Shown: in pieces, positions 25,542-34,190 of the stretch | How positions within the stretch are numbered: the stretch's first letter is position 1 | Layout of the letters: every line of letters starts with the position of its first letter | From: UBA1740 sp045126855 | GTDB lineage: Bacteria > Bacillota > Clostridia > Oscillospirales > CAG-272 | Assembly (NCBI GenBank): GCA_045126855.1 | Contig: JBGVPG010000024.1 | Span: forward strand, 1-64,000 | Direction of reading: 5' to 3' | Length of the DNA stretch: 64,000 nt | The notes under the pieces: generated by a model | Database searches by the model: none | Seen by the model: the letters and a program-made list of their open reading frames with translations, nothing else | Told to the model about the DNA's origin: nothing | Program-made: the position numbers and the translations under genes

Positions 25542-26411
25542 ATGAAGGATTATATTATCAGAACAGAAAATCTCGGCTTTACCTATTCGGACGGCGACGA
25601 GCTTTCGGTAGCAAACGAGATTCCCGCCCTTTCGGGTGTTTCTATAAATATCGAGCGTGGTGAGTACGTTGCTATCTTGGGTCACAACGGATCGGGTAAA
25701 TCAACCCTTGCCAAGCTTTTGAATTTAATACTTACTCCTACGGTCGGTAAAATATATATCGAGGATACCGACGTTACCTGTGAGGACTTCAGCGAGGACG
25801 AGGTGTTTGACGTTCGACGCAAGATCGGTATGGTATTCCAGAATCCCGACAACCAGCTTGTAGCTACGGTGGTAGAGGAGGACGTTGCCTTTGGTCCTGA
25901 AAACCTCGGTCTCCCGAGGGAGGAGATCCGTCGCAGGGTCAACTCCTCTTTGGCTCTTGTCGGTATGACCGAATACGCTCGACATGCGCCACACAAGCTT
26001 TCGGGTGGACAAAAGCAGCGTGTTGCCATTGCAGGCATTATCGCTATGAGACCTAAGGTTATTATTTTTGATGAATCTACCGCTATGCTTGACCCCAAGG
26101 GTCGCCGCGAGGTGGTTGATATAATGGAGAGACTTAACCGTGAGGAGGGAATTACCGTCCTCAACATCACTCACTATATGGAGGAGGCTGCCAGGGCAGA
26201 TCGTGTTATCGTAATCAACGACGGCAAGATCGCCCTTGACGGCACACCGAGAGAGGTATTCTCGGAGGTTGATGCTCTTCGTAAAATGGGACTTGAGGCG
26301 CCTCAGGGCAACGAGCTTATTCTTGAGCTAAAGAGGGCTGGCCTCAAAATCAAGGGTGACTCGCTTACCGAGGCTGAGTGCATAGAGACTCTCTACAAAT
26401 TTCTTTCGTAA
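25542..26411 (+). CDS. ecfA1: ECF transporter ATPase EcfA1
   Basis: 289 residues. It has Walker A GHNGSGKSTLAK, the Q-loop VFQNPDNQLV, signature LSGGQKQRVAIAGI and Walker B VIIFDESTAMLDP. The Q-loop sequence and the pairing with a second ATPase and a T component identify an energy-coupling-factor module rather than an ordinary ABC importer. These ATPases drive vitamin or metal uptake through exchangeable S components. None is encoded here, so this is a group II (shared) module. Its expression is linked to ruvC upstream. Confidence 0.95.
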   Translation: MKDYIIRTENLGFTYSDGDELSVANEIPALSGVSINIERGEYVAILGHNGSGKSTLAKLLNLILTPTVGKIYIEDTDVTCEDFSEDEVFDVRRKIGMVFQNPDNQLVATVVEEDVAFGPENLGLPREEIRRRVNSSLALVGMTEYARHAPHKLSGGQKQRVAIAGIIAMRPKVIIFDESTAMLDPKGRREVVDIMERLNREEGITVLNITHYMEEAARADRVIVINDGKIALDGTPREVFSEVDALRKMGLEAPQGNELILELKRAGLKIKGDSLTEAECIETLYKFLS

Positions 26412-26426
26412 GACAAGGGAAAACAA

Positions 26427-27290
26427 ATGAACGAAATACTAAGAATTGAAAACCTTTCCTTCGTCTACGGAAAGGGAACCCCTTTTGAGAAGGTTGCGCT
26501 TGACAACGTGACGGTCTCCTTTGAGAAGGGAAAGATAACAGGGCTTATCGGACACACAGGCTCGGGTAAGTCCACTCTGGTAAACCTCCTTAACGGTCTT
26601 AACAAGCCTACGTCTGGCAAGGTTTACCTTGAGGGCAAGGATATTTGGGAAAATCCCAAGGAAATAGCAAAAATCAGATACCGTGTAGGTCTCGTAATGC
26701 AGTACCCCGAGTATCAGCTCTTTGATGAAACCGTCAGGGCGGATATCGGCTTTGGACCTCGCAATCTCGGTCTTTCTCACGAGGAGATAGAGGAGAGAGT
26801 CGTCGAGGCGGCTCGCTTTGCCGGTGTCAGCACCGATCTGCTTGATAAATCTCCCTTTGAGCTTTCGGGTGGACAGAAAAGACGTGTTGCTATTGCAGGT
26901 ATAATCGCAATGCGTCCGGACGTCCTCGTTCTTGACGAGCCAGCGGCAGGCCTTGACCCAAGGGGCAGACGTGAGATTCTCGGCAGTCTGCGTGACTATG
27001 CCGACCGTATGAACGCATCCGTCATCCTCGTCAGCCACTCTATGGAGGATATGGCTCACTACTGCGATAACGTGGTTGTAATGAATTCTGCCAAGGTTTA
27101 TCGTACAGGAACTGTGAAAGAGATATTCTCGGAGGCTGACTCGCTGATCTCCGTCGGCCTTGACGTGCCTATGATCTCCCGTGTTGCGGCAGAGCTTCGC
27201 AGACGTGGAATCGCACTTGACGGCGAGCTTTATACTGTTGAAGGCGTCAAGCGTGCAATACTCCAATACGTGAAGGAGGCAGGCAGATGA
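26427..27290 (+). CDS. ecfA2: ECF transporter ATPase EcfA2
   Basis: 287 residues. Walker A is GHTGSGKSTLVN, the Q-loop VMQYPEYQLFDETV (the diagnostic second-ATPase form), signature LSGGQKRRVAIAGI and Walker B VLVLDEPAAGLDP. It forms a heterodimer with EcfA1. The start is the ATG at 26427, 15 bases after ecfA1. It overlaps ecfT by four bases (ATGA), so the T component is translated in coupling. Confidence 0.95.
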   Translation: MNEILRIENLSFVYGKGTPFEKVALDNVTVSFEKGKITGLIGHTGSGKSTLVNLLNGLNKPTSGKVYLEGKDIWENPKEIAKIRYRVGLVMQYPEYQLFDETVRADIGFGPRNLGLSHEEIEERVVEAARFAGVSTDLLDKSPFELSGGQKRRVAIAGIIAMRPDVLVLDEPAAGLDPRGRREILGSLRDYADRMNASVILVSHSMEDMAHYCDNVVVMNSAKVYRTGTVKEIFSEADSLISVGLDVPMISRVAAELRRRGIALDGELYTVEGVKRAILQYVKEAGR

Positions 27291-28147
27291 TTTCAGATAT
27301 TACCCTAGGTCAGTTTTTCCCGGGCTACTCTCCCGTTCACAAGCTTGACCCGAGAACAAAAATTATTCTTGCCACCCTCTTTATAGTCGCTGTCTTCGTG
27401 GCAAATAATCCCGTAAGCTTCCTGCTTCTTGTGGCTGTGACTCTTGCCCTTATTGCTATCAGCCGCATATCCTTCCGTGTAATTGTGAAGAGCATAAAGC
27501 CTATCGTCTTTATTCTCCTGTTCACGGCAATAATCAATGTTTTTATGACGGTCGGTGACGGTGAGCCTCTGGTATCCTTCTGGGTGCTTAAAATATATGA
27601 GGAGGGAATTGCAAGAGCAATACTGATGGCTCTGCGTGTAATTATCCTTATCGTTGGCTCCAGCGTTCTTCTGACCTATACAACCTCTCCTATAGCTCTG
27701 ACTGACGGCATTGAGGCGCTCCTTTCTCCACTGAAGAAGATCAATCTCCCCGTCCACACCTTCGCTATGATGATGTCTATAGCTCTTCGCTTTATCCCAA
27801 CCCTTGTTGAAGAGACCGAGAAGATTATGAACGCCCAGAAGTCCCGTGGCGCTGACTTTACCACAGGTAGCCTCGTTCAGCGCGCAAAGGCGCTTATTCC
27901 CATTCTCGTGCCTCTGTTTGTCTCCTCCTTCAAGCGTGCCGAGGAACTTGCAACGGCAATGGAATGCAGATGCTATCGTGGTGATAATAATCGTACCAAG
28001 CTCGTCAAGCTTGAGTACCGTGGCAGAGATTTCATATTTATGATCTTTTTCGTTCTGCTTCTCGCAGGACTTATCACGCTTTCGATTTTACCTTATAATC
28101 TTGGTTTGTCAGGCCGTATCTTCGAGATCCTTTTCTATAAGGTATAG
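27287..28147 (+). CDS. ecfT: ECF transporter transmembrane component EcfT
   Basis: 286 residues with about five membrane helices. The two coupling-helix motifs of EcfT are visible as NAQKSRGADF (about 183-192) and ATAMECRCYRGD (about 224-235), which contact the two ATPases. It anchors substrate-binding S components in the membrane. The next gene is truA, an arrangement known from the ecf operon downstream of ribosomal genes in Bacillota, although no ribosomal genes lie upstream here. Confidence 0.94.
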   Translation: MISDITLGQFFPGYSPVHKLDPRTKIILATLFIVAVFVANNPVSFLLLVAVTLALIAISRISFRVIVKSIKPIVFILLFTAIINVFMTVGDGEPLVSFWVLKIYEEGIARAILMALRVIILIVGSSVLLTYTTSPIALTDGIEALLSPLKKINLPVHTFAMMMSIALRFIPTLVEETEKIMNAQKSRGADFTTGSLVQRAKALIPILVPLFVSSFKRAEELATAMECRCYRGDNNRTKLVKLEYRGRDFIFMIFFVLLLAGLITLSILPYNLGLSGRIFEILFYKV

Positions 28148-28154
28148 GTGACGT

Positions 28155-28898
28155 ATGAAGTATTTTGCTAAGATAAAATACCTTGGAACCGCCTTTCACG
28201 GCTTCCAGGTTCAGCCCGAGCTTCGTACCGTGCAGGGAGAGTTGAACAATGCCCTTAACGAGGCGTTTGGTCTGCCGTGCAAGGTAACCGGTTGTAGCCG
28301 CACCGATGCAGGAGTGCATGCCAACGAGTTCTGCCTTACCGTAGAGTGCGAGGGTGGCACGATCCCCCCTGATAAGCTTCCCATTGCCGTATCTCGCTTT
28401 CTGACCGAGGATTTGTCTCTGTTTTACGCTGAGGAATGCCCCGAGGATTTCCACCCAAGGTATGATGTGGTGGAGAAGGAATACCTTTACCGTATAATGA
28501 ACAGCCGCATATACGACCCGTTTGAGTACGGCAGAGTGTGGTTTGTTCCGAGACCCATAACCGACGAGGGCATTGAGAGGATGAGGGCAGCTGCTAGTCA
28601 TATTGTGGGCAAGCAGGATTTCTCAACCTTCATGGCAGAGGGCTCTGACGTTGAGGATACCGTAAGACATGTTAACCGACTTTCGGTTGAACGCCACGGC
28701 GATTTCGTTGAGATCCGCATTGCTGCAGACGGCTTTCTCTATAATATGGTGCGCATTATCGTTGGCACCTTGGTTGAAACTGCATTCGGCAGATTTGCTC
28801 CAGAGGATATGCCCGAAATAATTGCATCACGGGATAGAAGCCGTGCAGGTATGACCGCTCCCGCTGAGGGACTATACTTAAACTCTGTGAAATATTAA
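28155..28898 (+). CDS. truA: tRNA pseudouridine synthase A
   Basis: 247 residues, normal length. The catalytic aspartate is in GCSRTDAGVHANEF and the fold motifs YNMVRIIVGTL and RAGMTAPAEGLYL close the protein. TruA isomerises U38-40 in the anticodon stem of many tRNAs. It ends the ruvC-ecf unit and is followed by a strong terminator. Confidence 0.96.
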   Translation: MKYFAKIKYLGTAFHGFQVQPELRTVQGELNNALNEAFGLPCKVTGCSRTDAGVHANEFCLTVECEGGTIPPDKLPIAVSRFLTEDLSLFYAEECPEDFHPRYDVVEKEYLYRIMNSRIYDPFEYGRVWFVPRPITDEGIERMRAAASHIVGKQDFSTFMAEGSDVEDTVRHVNRLSVERHGDFVEIRIAADGFLYNMVRIIVGTLVETAFGRFAPEDMPEIIASRDRSRAGMTAPAEGLYLNSVKY

Positions 28899-28936
28899 TT
28901 TCCATTCATACCAGAAATTTAAATTAATAAATTTTC

Positions 28937-28970
28937 CTCCCCGTGAGAAGATTCTCATGGGGAGTTTTTT
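28937..28970 (+). terminator. Terminator after truA
   Basis: The stem CTCCCCGTGAGA pairs with TCTCATGGGGAG (28937-28948 with 28953-28964; one G-T pair), with a small loop followed by six T. The T run touches the ATG-like start of the next ORF, which is one reason to place that gene's start at 28986. Confidence 0.9.
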
Positions 28971-28985
28971 ATGAAAGGAAGAAAT

Positions 28986-31337
28986 ATGACAAGACAGAAG
29001 AGGCTCGTATCAATTATCGCCATATCGATTTTTTCCTTGGCGGCGGTTGTTGCAGCAGTGTTTGGTGTATCTATAGCGATAATATACAAGGATATAGACT
29101 TTGCTGTTGATGAAAACCTTTTCGATAGCTCAAGCAGCTTTGAATCAACCGTGTTTTATGCAGATTCGGGGAAAGGGACGGATTACGATCCCGTTGCTAC
29201 AGAGACGTCGGGAAGTATAAGAAAAATCCATTATGATCTTGATGAGATAAGTCCTTTTATCATAAATGGCTTTATTGCGGTTGAGGATAAGAAATTTTAC
29301 GATCATTCGGGTGTGGATGTAAAGAGAACACTTCTGGCTGCAATAAATCTTATTACCAAACGTGAGAAGACCTTTGGCGCATCAACCATAACCCAGCAGG
29401 TTATAAAGAATATCAGCGGTGATAATCAGCTGACTCTAAAGAGAAAAGTCAGTGAGATCATTCGTGCCCTTCATATAGAGAGAGTATATGACAAGAATGA
29501 GATACTTGAGGTATATCTTAACATAGTTCCTATGGGTGATAATATTTACGGTATAGGTGCGGCATCAAGGGCGTATTTCGGAAAAGAGCCATCAGATCTG
29601 TCGGTGGAGGAAGCGGCAACCCTTATAGGTGTTACGAATGCCCCTACGGCATATAGCCCATATCTTAATCCCGATGCCTGCAAAAGAAAAAGGGATATTG
29701 TTCTTGGAGTGATTGAACGTGAGGGAATTATTACAGATGAGGAATACGAGAATGCTATAGCAAGACCTATCACGGTTGTTCCAAGAGCAGAAATGGAGGA
29801 TAGATTCGATTCATGGTTTGTGGAAACGGCAATAAGCGAAATATGCTCAGATCTTGTTAATAGATATGGAATATCTCTATCCGCTGCTCGTATGATGCTG
29901 CTTGGTGGAGGATATAAGGTATATACTACTATGAATCCGGATGTGCAGGGAATTATGGAAGACTATTTTGAAAATACCGAAAACCTTGCAACCGAGGTCA
30001 GTAATGGACTTAACTACGCCATGGTCGTATGCGACAGCGGTAGCGGCAACCTTCTTGGAATTATAGGAAACGCAGGAAAGAAGGAGGGGAACAGATTACT
30101 GAACCATGCAACCGTAAATCATATTCCAGCCTCTACTTTGAAGCCTCTTGCTCTTTACGCACCGTTGATAGATGAGGGGAGGATCAACTGGTCAACAGTT
30201 TTTGATGACGTTCCGCTGGAGTTTGTTGAGAGGGATGGTGAATATATAGAGTATCCAAAAAACTCACCCGACGTCTATGCAGGTCTTACGACAGTTAAGG
30301 ACGCAATAAAACTGTCAAAAAACACGGTTGCATTAAGGCTTGCAAAAATAAGAACTCCAAGAACAATTTTCGATTTCCTGAAGGCAAAATTCGGTTTTGA
30401 CAACCTTGTTGAGAGGGATGGAAATCTCACGGACGTTGATTACGCACCAATGGCATTTGGACAGCTTAGCCATGGAATTCCGCTTGTTAAACTTACCGAG
30501 GCATACTGCACTTTTCCTTCGGATGGAAGGTGGCATAAAGCGAGAAGTTATTTATACGTTCTGGATCATAACGGAAAATTGATTTTGGAAAACAAAACGG
30601 AAGAGAAACGGGTGTTCAAGGAAAGCACGGCAAGGATAATGAATCAACTGCTGATGGGGGTTACCGAAAGCGGTACTGCTTCAAGCGTTGAACTCAAGAA
30701 TTATGTAGACTGTGCCGGAAAAACAGGAACGTCAAGCGGTAACCGTGATAAATTATTCATAGGATACACACCGTCTTTAACTTCAGGCATCTGGTGCGGA
30801 TACGATAACGGTGCATCCGCCGGCGCATTATCCAAAAGTCATTTAAGAATATGGGACGATGTTATGTTGCTGATTTGCGATGAGAATTATAGGGGAGAAA
30901 CGTTTTCGACCGCAGGATTGAGTTGCCTGCCGTACTGTATGGATTCAGGAGAGCTTTTCTCCGAAAATTGCCTCTACGACCCACGTGGCAGCAGAATAGA
31001 GTACGGATATTTCACCGAGGACAACAAACCGCAGATGAAATGCAACCGACACGTAGTTTGTTATTATGATCCCTTGACTAAGGGAGTTGCCTGCGACGGC
31101 TGTCCGAAGGACGAGCTGGTGCCTATATCGCTTATCAGGTGCGATGACCGTCTGTTCCCCAAGGAGATCATAATTACCGACGCTGAATACGTTTTCCGTG
31201 ATGTTGGAAGATATGAGAAGCGCCCGATTGACTACAGTCTGCCATTCTTCCAATATTCCTTGCCTGAGGGAGTGTACGTTGGACGAAGCCGAGGAAAAAA
31301 ACAGTTCAATTCAGGATGCTATTTACACGATGAATAA
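28986..31337 (+). CDS. Class A penicillin-binding protein (transglycosylase/transpeptidase)
   Basis: 783 residues from the ATG at 28986 (AAAGGA six bases upstream). One N-terminal membrane anchor (about 8-34) is followed by a GT51 glycosyltransferase domain. That domain has the catalytic Glu in AVEDKKFYDHSG (Glu100) and TFGASTITQQVIKN. The transpeptidase has SxxK in PASTLKPL, SxN in LSKNTVALRL and KTG in CAGKTGTSSGNRDK. A cysteine-bearing tail follows: CLYDPRGSR, a CDGCPKDE motif and IRCDDRLFP. Both activities should be intact, so it polymerises and cross-links peptidoglycan at the outer membrane face. Its base composition is more AT-rich than the preceding ecf genes. No local promoter was clear. 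Confidence 0.93.
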   Translation: MTRQKRLVSIIAISIFSLAAVVAAVFGVSIAIIYKDIDFAVDENLFDSSSSFESTVFYADSGKGTDYDPVATETSGSIRKIHYDLDEISPFIINGFIAVEDKKFYDHSGVDVKRTLLAAINLITKREKTFGASTITQQVIKNISGDNQLTLKRKVSEIIRALHIERVYDKNEILEVYLNIVPMGDNIYGIGAASRAYFGKEPSDLSVEEAATLIGVTNAPTAYSPYLNPDACKRKRDIVLGVIEREGIITDEEYENAIARPITVVPRAEMEDRFDSWFVETAISEICSDLVNRYGISLSAARMMLLGGGYKVYTTMNPDVQGIMEDYFENTENLATEVSNGLNYAMVVCDSGSGNLLGIIGNAGKKEGNRLLNHATVNHIPASTLKPLALYAPLIDEGRINWSTVFDDVPLEFVERDGEYIEYPKNSPDVYAGLTTVKDAIKLSKNTVALRLAKIRTPRTIFDFLKAKFGFDNLVERDGNLTDVDYAPMAFGQLSHGIPLVKLTEAYCTFPSDGRWHKARSYLYVLDHNGKLILENKTEEKRVFKESTARIMNQLLMGVTESGTASSVELKNYVDCAGKTGTSSGNRDKLFIGYTPSLTSGIWCGYDNGASAGALSKSHLRIWDDVMLLICDENYRGETFSTAGLSCLPYCMDSGELFSENCLYDPRGSRIEYGYFTEDNKPQMKCNRHVVCYYDPLTKGVACDGCPKDELVPISLIRCDDRLFPKEIIITDAEYVFRDVGRYEKRPIDYSLPFFQYSLPEGVYVGRSRGKKQFNSGCYLHDE

Positions 31338-31368
31338 AAAAGGGCCGTCTCGTAATGAGACGGTCCTT
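31338..31368 (-). terminator. Terminator of the Nudix gene
   Basis: The stem GGACCGTCTC/GAGACGGCCC (one G-T pair), with a short TTAC-type loop, is followed on the minus strand by six T. The plus-strand side has only a weak T run, so it mainly serves the minus-strand gene. Confidence 0.82.
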
Positions 31369-31371
31369 CTG

Positions 31372-31830
31372 CTAAAATTCCAAGGTGTGAGACACGAGAG
31401 TGTCACCCTCGTAGCAAAGCTTCAGTGAGAAAAAGCGTTCCTCTTTTTCCATAAGGTCGAAGAATATTTTATCCCCCTCCCAGATGGGGAGTGAAGGGAC
31501 TAGCTCCTTTTTTACCCACTCAAGCTTTCCCTCGTCACAGTCGTAATCAATTTCGCCATCATAGTCGGTTGCTGTGAACAAATGCATATACTCTGTGCCC
31601 CATTTGTCCGAAACAAAGGTGATTATTCCGCGATAGCGAGGCTCTTTTATAATGACACCTGTCTCTTCGTATACCTCACGACGTACACAATCAAAGGGAG
31701 ATTCTCCTTCCTCAAGCTTTCCGCCTACTCCGACCCACTTATCCTTGTTGAGATCGTTTTCCTTCTTTATTCTGTGTATCATAAGGTATGCGCTGTCTTT
31801 TTCTATGTAACAAAGTGTGGTGTTGAACAT
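31372..31830 (-). CDS. Nudix hydrolase (MutT / 8-oxo-dGTP diphosphatase-like)
   Basis: 152 residues from the ATG at 31830, preceded by GCGAGGA; the ORF extends 11 codons further without a site. The full Nudix box GGKLEEGESPFDCVRREVYEETGV (GX5EX7REUXEEXGU) is intact at about residues 34-56. The N-terminal segment TTLCYIEKDSAYLMIHR and the WVGVGGKLEEGE context resemble 8-oxo-dGTP-cleaving family members, so a role in cleansing the nucleotide pool is likely but not proved. It is a single gene between two plus-strand units. Confidence 0.9.
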   Translation of the reverse strand: MFNTTLCYIEKDSAYLMIHRIKKENDLNKDKWVGVGGKLEEGESPFDCVRREVYEETGVIIKEPRYRGIITFVSDKWGTEYMHLFTATDYDGEIDYDCDEGKLEWVKKELVPSLPIWEGDKIFFDLMEKEERFFSLKLCYEGDTLVSHTLEF

Positions 31831-31928
31831 ATAATATCCTCGCTTTCCATTATATTTTATCATTTTACCGAGGCTTTTTCAAGCAAAATAATAAAGTATA
31901 AAGAATTTGTTAAAAATGACAATACCAC

Positions 31929-31986
31929 TTGACTTTTCTTGTAAAATGTGTATAATAGTTAAGTAGTTAATTATTAACAACTTAAC
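31929..31986 (+). promoter_or_regulatory. Promoter and operator of the marR-ABC exporter operon
   Basis: The -35 is TTGACT (31929-31934) and the -10 is TATAAT (31951-31956), with a 16-base spacer. Immediately after it lies a near-perfect inverted repeat: GTTAAGTAGTTAA (31958-31970), a three-base centre, and TTAACAACTTAAC (31974-31986). Twelve of thirteen positions match. It covers the expected transcription start. The MarR protein encoded 21 bases downstream is the natural candidate to bind it and repress its own operon. Confidence 0.85.
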
Positions 31987-32007
31987 AATTTACGAAAGGG
32001 AGAAAAA

Positions 32008-32460
32008 ATGACGGAATCTAAGCTTTCCCGTGCCATTGAGATGATGATTAAAACCGATCATATGCATAAGGCACTGATCGATACCCGTGTCAAGACTCTT
32101 GGCATTCATCGTACGCAGCACAGAATTCTGATGCATCTTGCAAGACATGATAAGTTGCCTTCGCAAAAGGAGTTGGCAGAGCATCTTGACGTTACCCAGG
32201 CTGCAGTTACAGGTGCACTTAAGAAAATTGAGGCTGACGGATACGTTGAGCGTACCCTCGGTCATGACAACAGATACAACGAGCTTCGTATAACCGACAA
32301 GGGAAGGGAGTTGGTGAAAAAGACTCGCCGTCTCTTCTGTGAGGTTGATAGCTCTATGTTTGAGGGCTTCACCGATGATGAGCTCGACACCTACATTTCC
32401 TGCCTTGAAAAGTTGCAGGGCAATATCAGAAAACAGTGTGAAAGGAAGGAAAACCAATGA
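32008..32460 (+). CDS. MarR-family transcriptional regulator
   Basis: 150 residues. It has the winged helix typical of MarR: IHRTQHRILMHLARHDKLPSQKELAEHLDVTQAAVTGALKKIEADGYVERT, with the wing at GHDNRYNELRITDKG. MarR proteins are usually repressors released by small lipophilic or drug-like ligands. The gene shares the four-base ATGA overlap with the first exporter gene and has a long palindrome at its promoter, so it probably controls the whole three-gene operon. The ligand is unknown, though the exporter suggests a toxic compound. Confidence 0.93.
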   Translation: MTESKLSRAIEMMIKTDHMHKALIDTRVKTLGIHRTQHRILMHLARHDKLPSQKELAEHLDVTQAAVTGALKKIEADGYVERTLGHDNRYNELRITDKGRELVKKTRRLFCEVDSSMFEGFTDDELDTYISCLEKLQGNIRKQCERKENQ

Positions 32461-34187
32461 AAAGATGGTATAAATACGTAAAGCCTTATTTATCATCCTT
32501 CATCCTCGGCCCCTTGGGCATGATTGTCGAGGTTATCGGAGAAATGTTTATGCCCCTGCTTCTTGCAGAGCTGATAAATAGCGCAAACGACGGTGTGCTC
32601 ACTGTTGGCAAAAGTATTTGGCTTGCTCTTGGCCTTATAGTTATAGTTTTGCTTATGATGAGCGGTGGTGTTGCAGGTGCATACTTTGGCTCGAAGGCTT
32701 CGGTTAATTTTGCTGCCGACCTCAGACGAGATATGTATGCTAAGGTTCAGGAGTATTCCTTTGCTAATATTGATAAGTTCTCCACCGGCTCGCTGGTTAC
32801 CAGAATGACCAACGACGTTACACAGCTTCAGAACTTTGTTAATATGCTTCTCAGAATGGCGCTACGTTCTCCCGGTATGTTTATTGGCGGAATTATTATG
32901 GCTGTATCGCTTAAGCCCAGCCTTTCGGTGATTCTTGCAGTTACAATGCCTCTTATGCTCATAACTCTCTTCTTCCTTATCAGACTCGGTTTCCCGAGAT
33001 TTGAGAAGATGCAGACAAGAGTAGATAAGCTTAATTCTACTGTACGTGAGAACGTGACGAACGTTAGGGTAGTAAAATCCTTTGTACGTGAAGGATATGA
33101 AACCGAAAAGTTTGAAAGGGATAACAGCGCTCTCAAAAACACCGCAATGTCAGCGGTTAAGGTGCTAATTTGGTCAGGTCCCGTTATGAACATATTTATG
33201 TACGTTACCGTTATTGCCGTAATCTGGTCGGGACATAATATCGTTCTTGACGGAGGTATGAAGGTCGGAGATCTTTCGGCGTTTATTACTTACACTACGC
33301 AGATACTTTCCTCGCTAATGATGGTCTCTATGCTGTTTATGTTTGCCTCACGTGCTATCGCCTCCGGTAAGCGTGTGTGTGAAGTGCTTGATGAAAAAAT
33401 CGATATAAACGACACTAATTCCTCGGCAGAACTTGAAATCAGCCGTGGAGATATCGAATTTAGGAATGTCTCCTTCCGCTATTATAAGAACAGTGATGAA
33501 GCGGTTCTGGATAATATAGATCTTACGATAAAGGCGGGCTCTACCGTAGGTATTATCGGTTCTACAGGATGTGGTAAGACTACGCTCGTCTCTATGATCC
33601 CCAGACTTTACGATACCGACGAAGGAGAGGTCCTTATTGATGGCAAAAACGTCAGAGAATATTCGCTGACTCATCTTCGTAATGGCATCGGTATGGTACT
33701 TCAGAAAAATCTTCTCTTCTCGGGAACCATTGGCTACAACCTTCGTTGGGGTGATGAGGATGCAAGCGACGGCGATATTATCCGTGCCGCATCTCACTCT
33801 GCCGCACATAAGTTTGTTTCAACCTTTGCCGAGGGATACGACACCGTCCTGGATAAAGGCGGTATGAACCTTTCAGGCGGTCAGAAGCAGAGACTTTGTA
33901 TTGCAAGAGCGCTTCTGAAGAAGCCTAAAATTCTTATTCTTGATGACTCTACAAGTGCGGTTGATACCGCAACCGAGGCGCAGATCAGAGAGGCATTTGC
34001 CACCGATCTGCCCGATTGTACCAAAATAATAATTGCTCAGCGTATCAGTTCGGTAAAGGATGCCGACCAGATCATTGTTATGAACGACGGAAGAATAACG
34101 GGTGTCGGTACTCACGACGAGCTGCTTCAGAATAACGAGGAATACGGCGAGATCTATTACTCGCAGATGGACAGGAAGGAGGCGTAA
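32457..34187 (+). CDS. ABC exporter half-transporter, subunit 1 (degenerate NBD)
   Basis: 576 residues: six membrane helices (about 15-310) fused to an ATPase domain. Walker A is GSTGCGKTT and the signature MNLSGGQKQRLC. Walker B is ILILDDSTSAVD, in which the catalytic glutamate is replaced by Asp (LDDS rather than LDEA). The H-loop position reads IIAQRISS, with Q in place of His. These are the marks of the degenerate site in heterodimeric exporters such as TM287/288 or BmrCD. The partner is the next gene, three bases downstream. It is probably a multidrug or lipid/peptide exporter; the substrate is unknown. Confidence 0.93.
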   Translation: MKRWYKYVKPYLSSFILGPLGMIVEVIGEMFMPLLLAELINSANDGVLTVGKSIWLALGLIVIVLLMMSGGVAGAYFGSKASVNFAADLRRDMYAKVQEYSFANIDKFSTGSLVTRMTNDVTQLQNFVNMLLRMALRSPGMFIGGIIMAVSLKPSLSVILAVTMPLMLITLFFLIRLGFPRFEKMQTRVDKLNSTVRENVTNVRVVKSFVREGYETEKFERDNSALKNTAMSAVKVLIWSGPVMNIFMYVTVIAVIWSGHNIVLDGGMKVGDLSAFITYTTQILSSLMMVSMLFMFASRAIASGKRVCEVLDEKIDINDTNSSAELEISRGDIEFRNVSFRYYKNSDEAVLDNIDLTIKAGSTVGIIGSTGCGKTTLVSMIPRLYDTDEGEVLIDGKNVREYSLTHLRNGIGMVLQKNLLFSGTIGYNLRWGDEDASDGDIIRAASHSAAHKFVSTFAEGYDTVLDKGGMNLSGGQKQRLCIARALLKKPKILILDDSTSAVDTATEAQIREAFATDLPDCTKIIIAQRISSVKDADQIIVMNDGRITGVGTHDELLQNNEEYGEIYYSQMDRKEA

Positions 34188-34190
34188 AAT

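Noticed and set aside
28971..28985. Upstream ATG of the PBP gene at 28971
   Set aside because: It lies directly after the truA terminator T run, and AAAGGA of the true ribosome binding site falls inside those codons.
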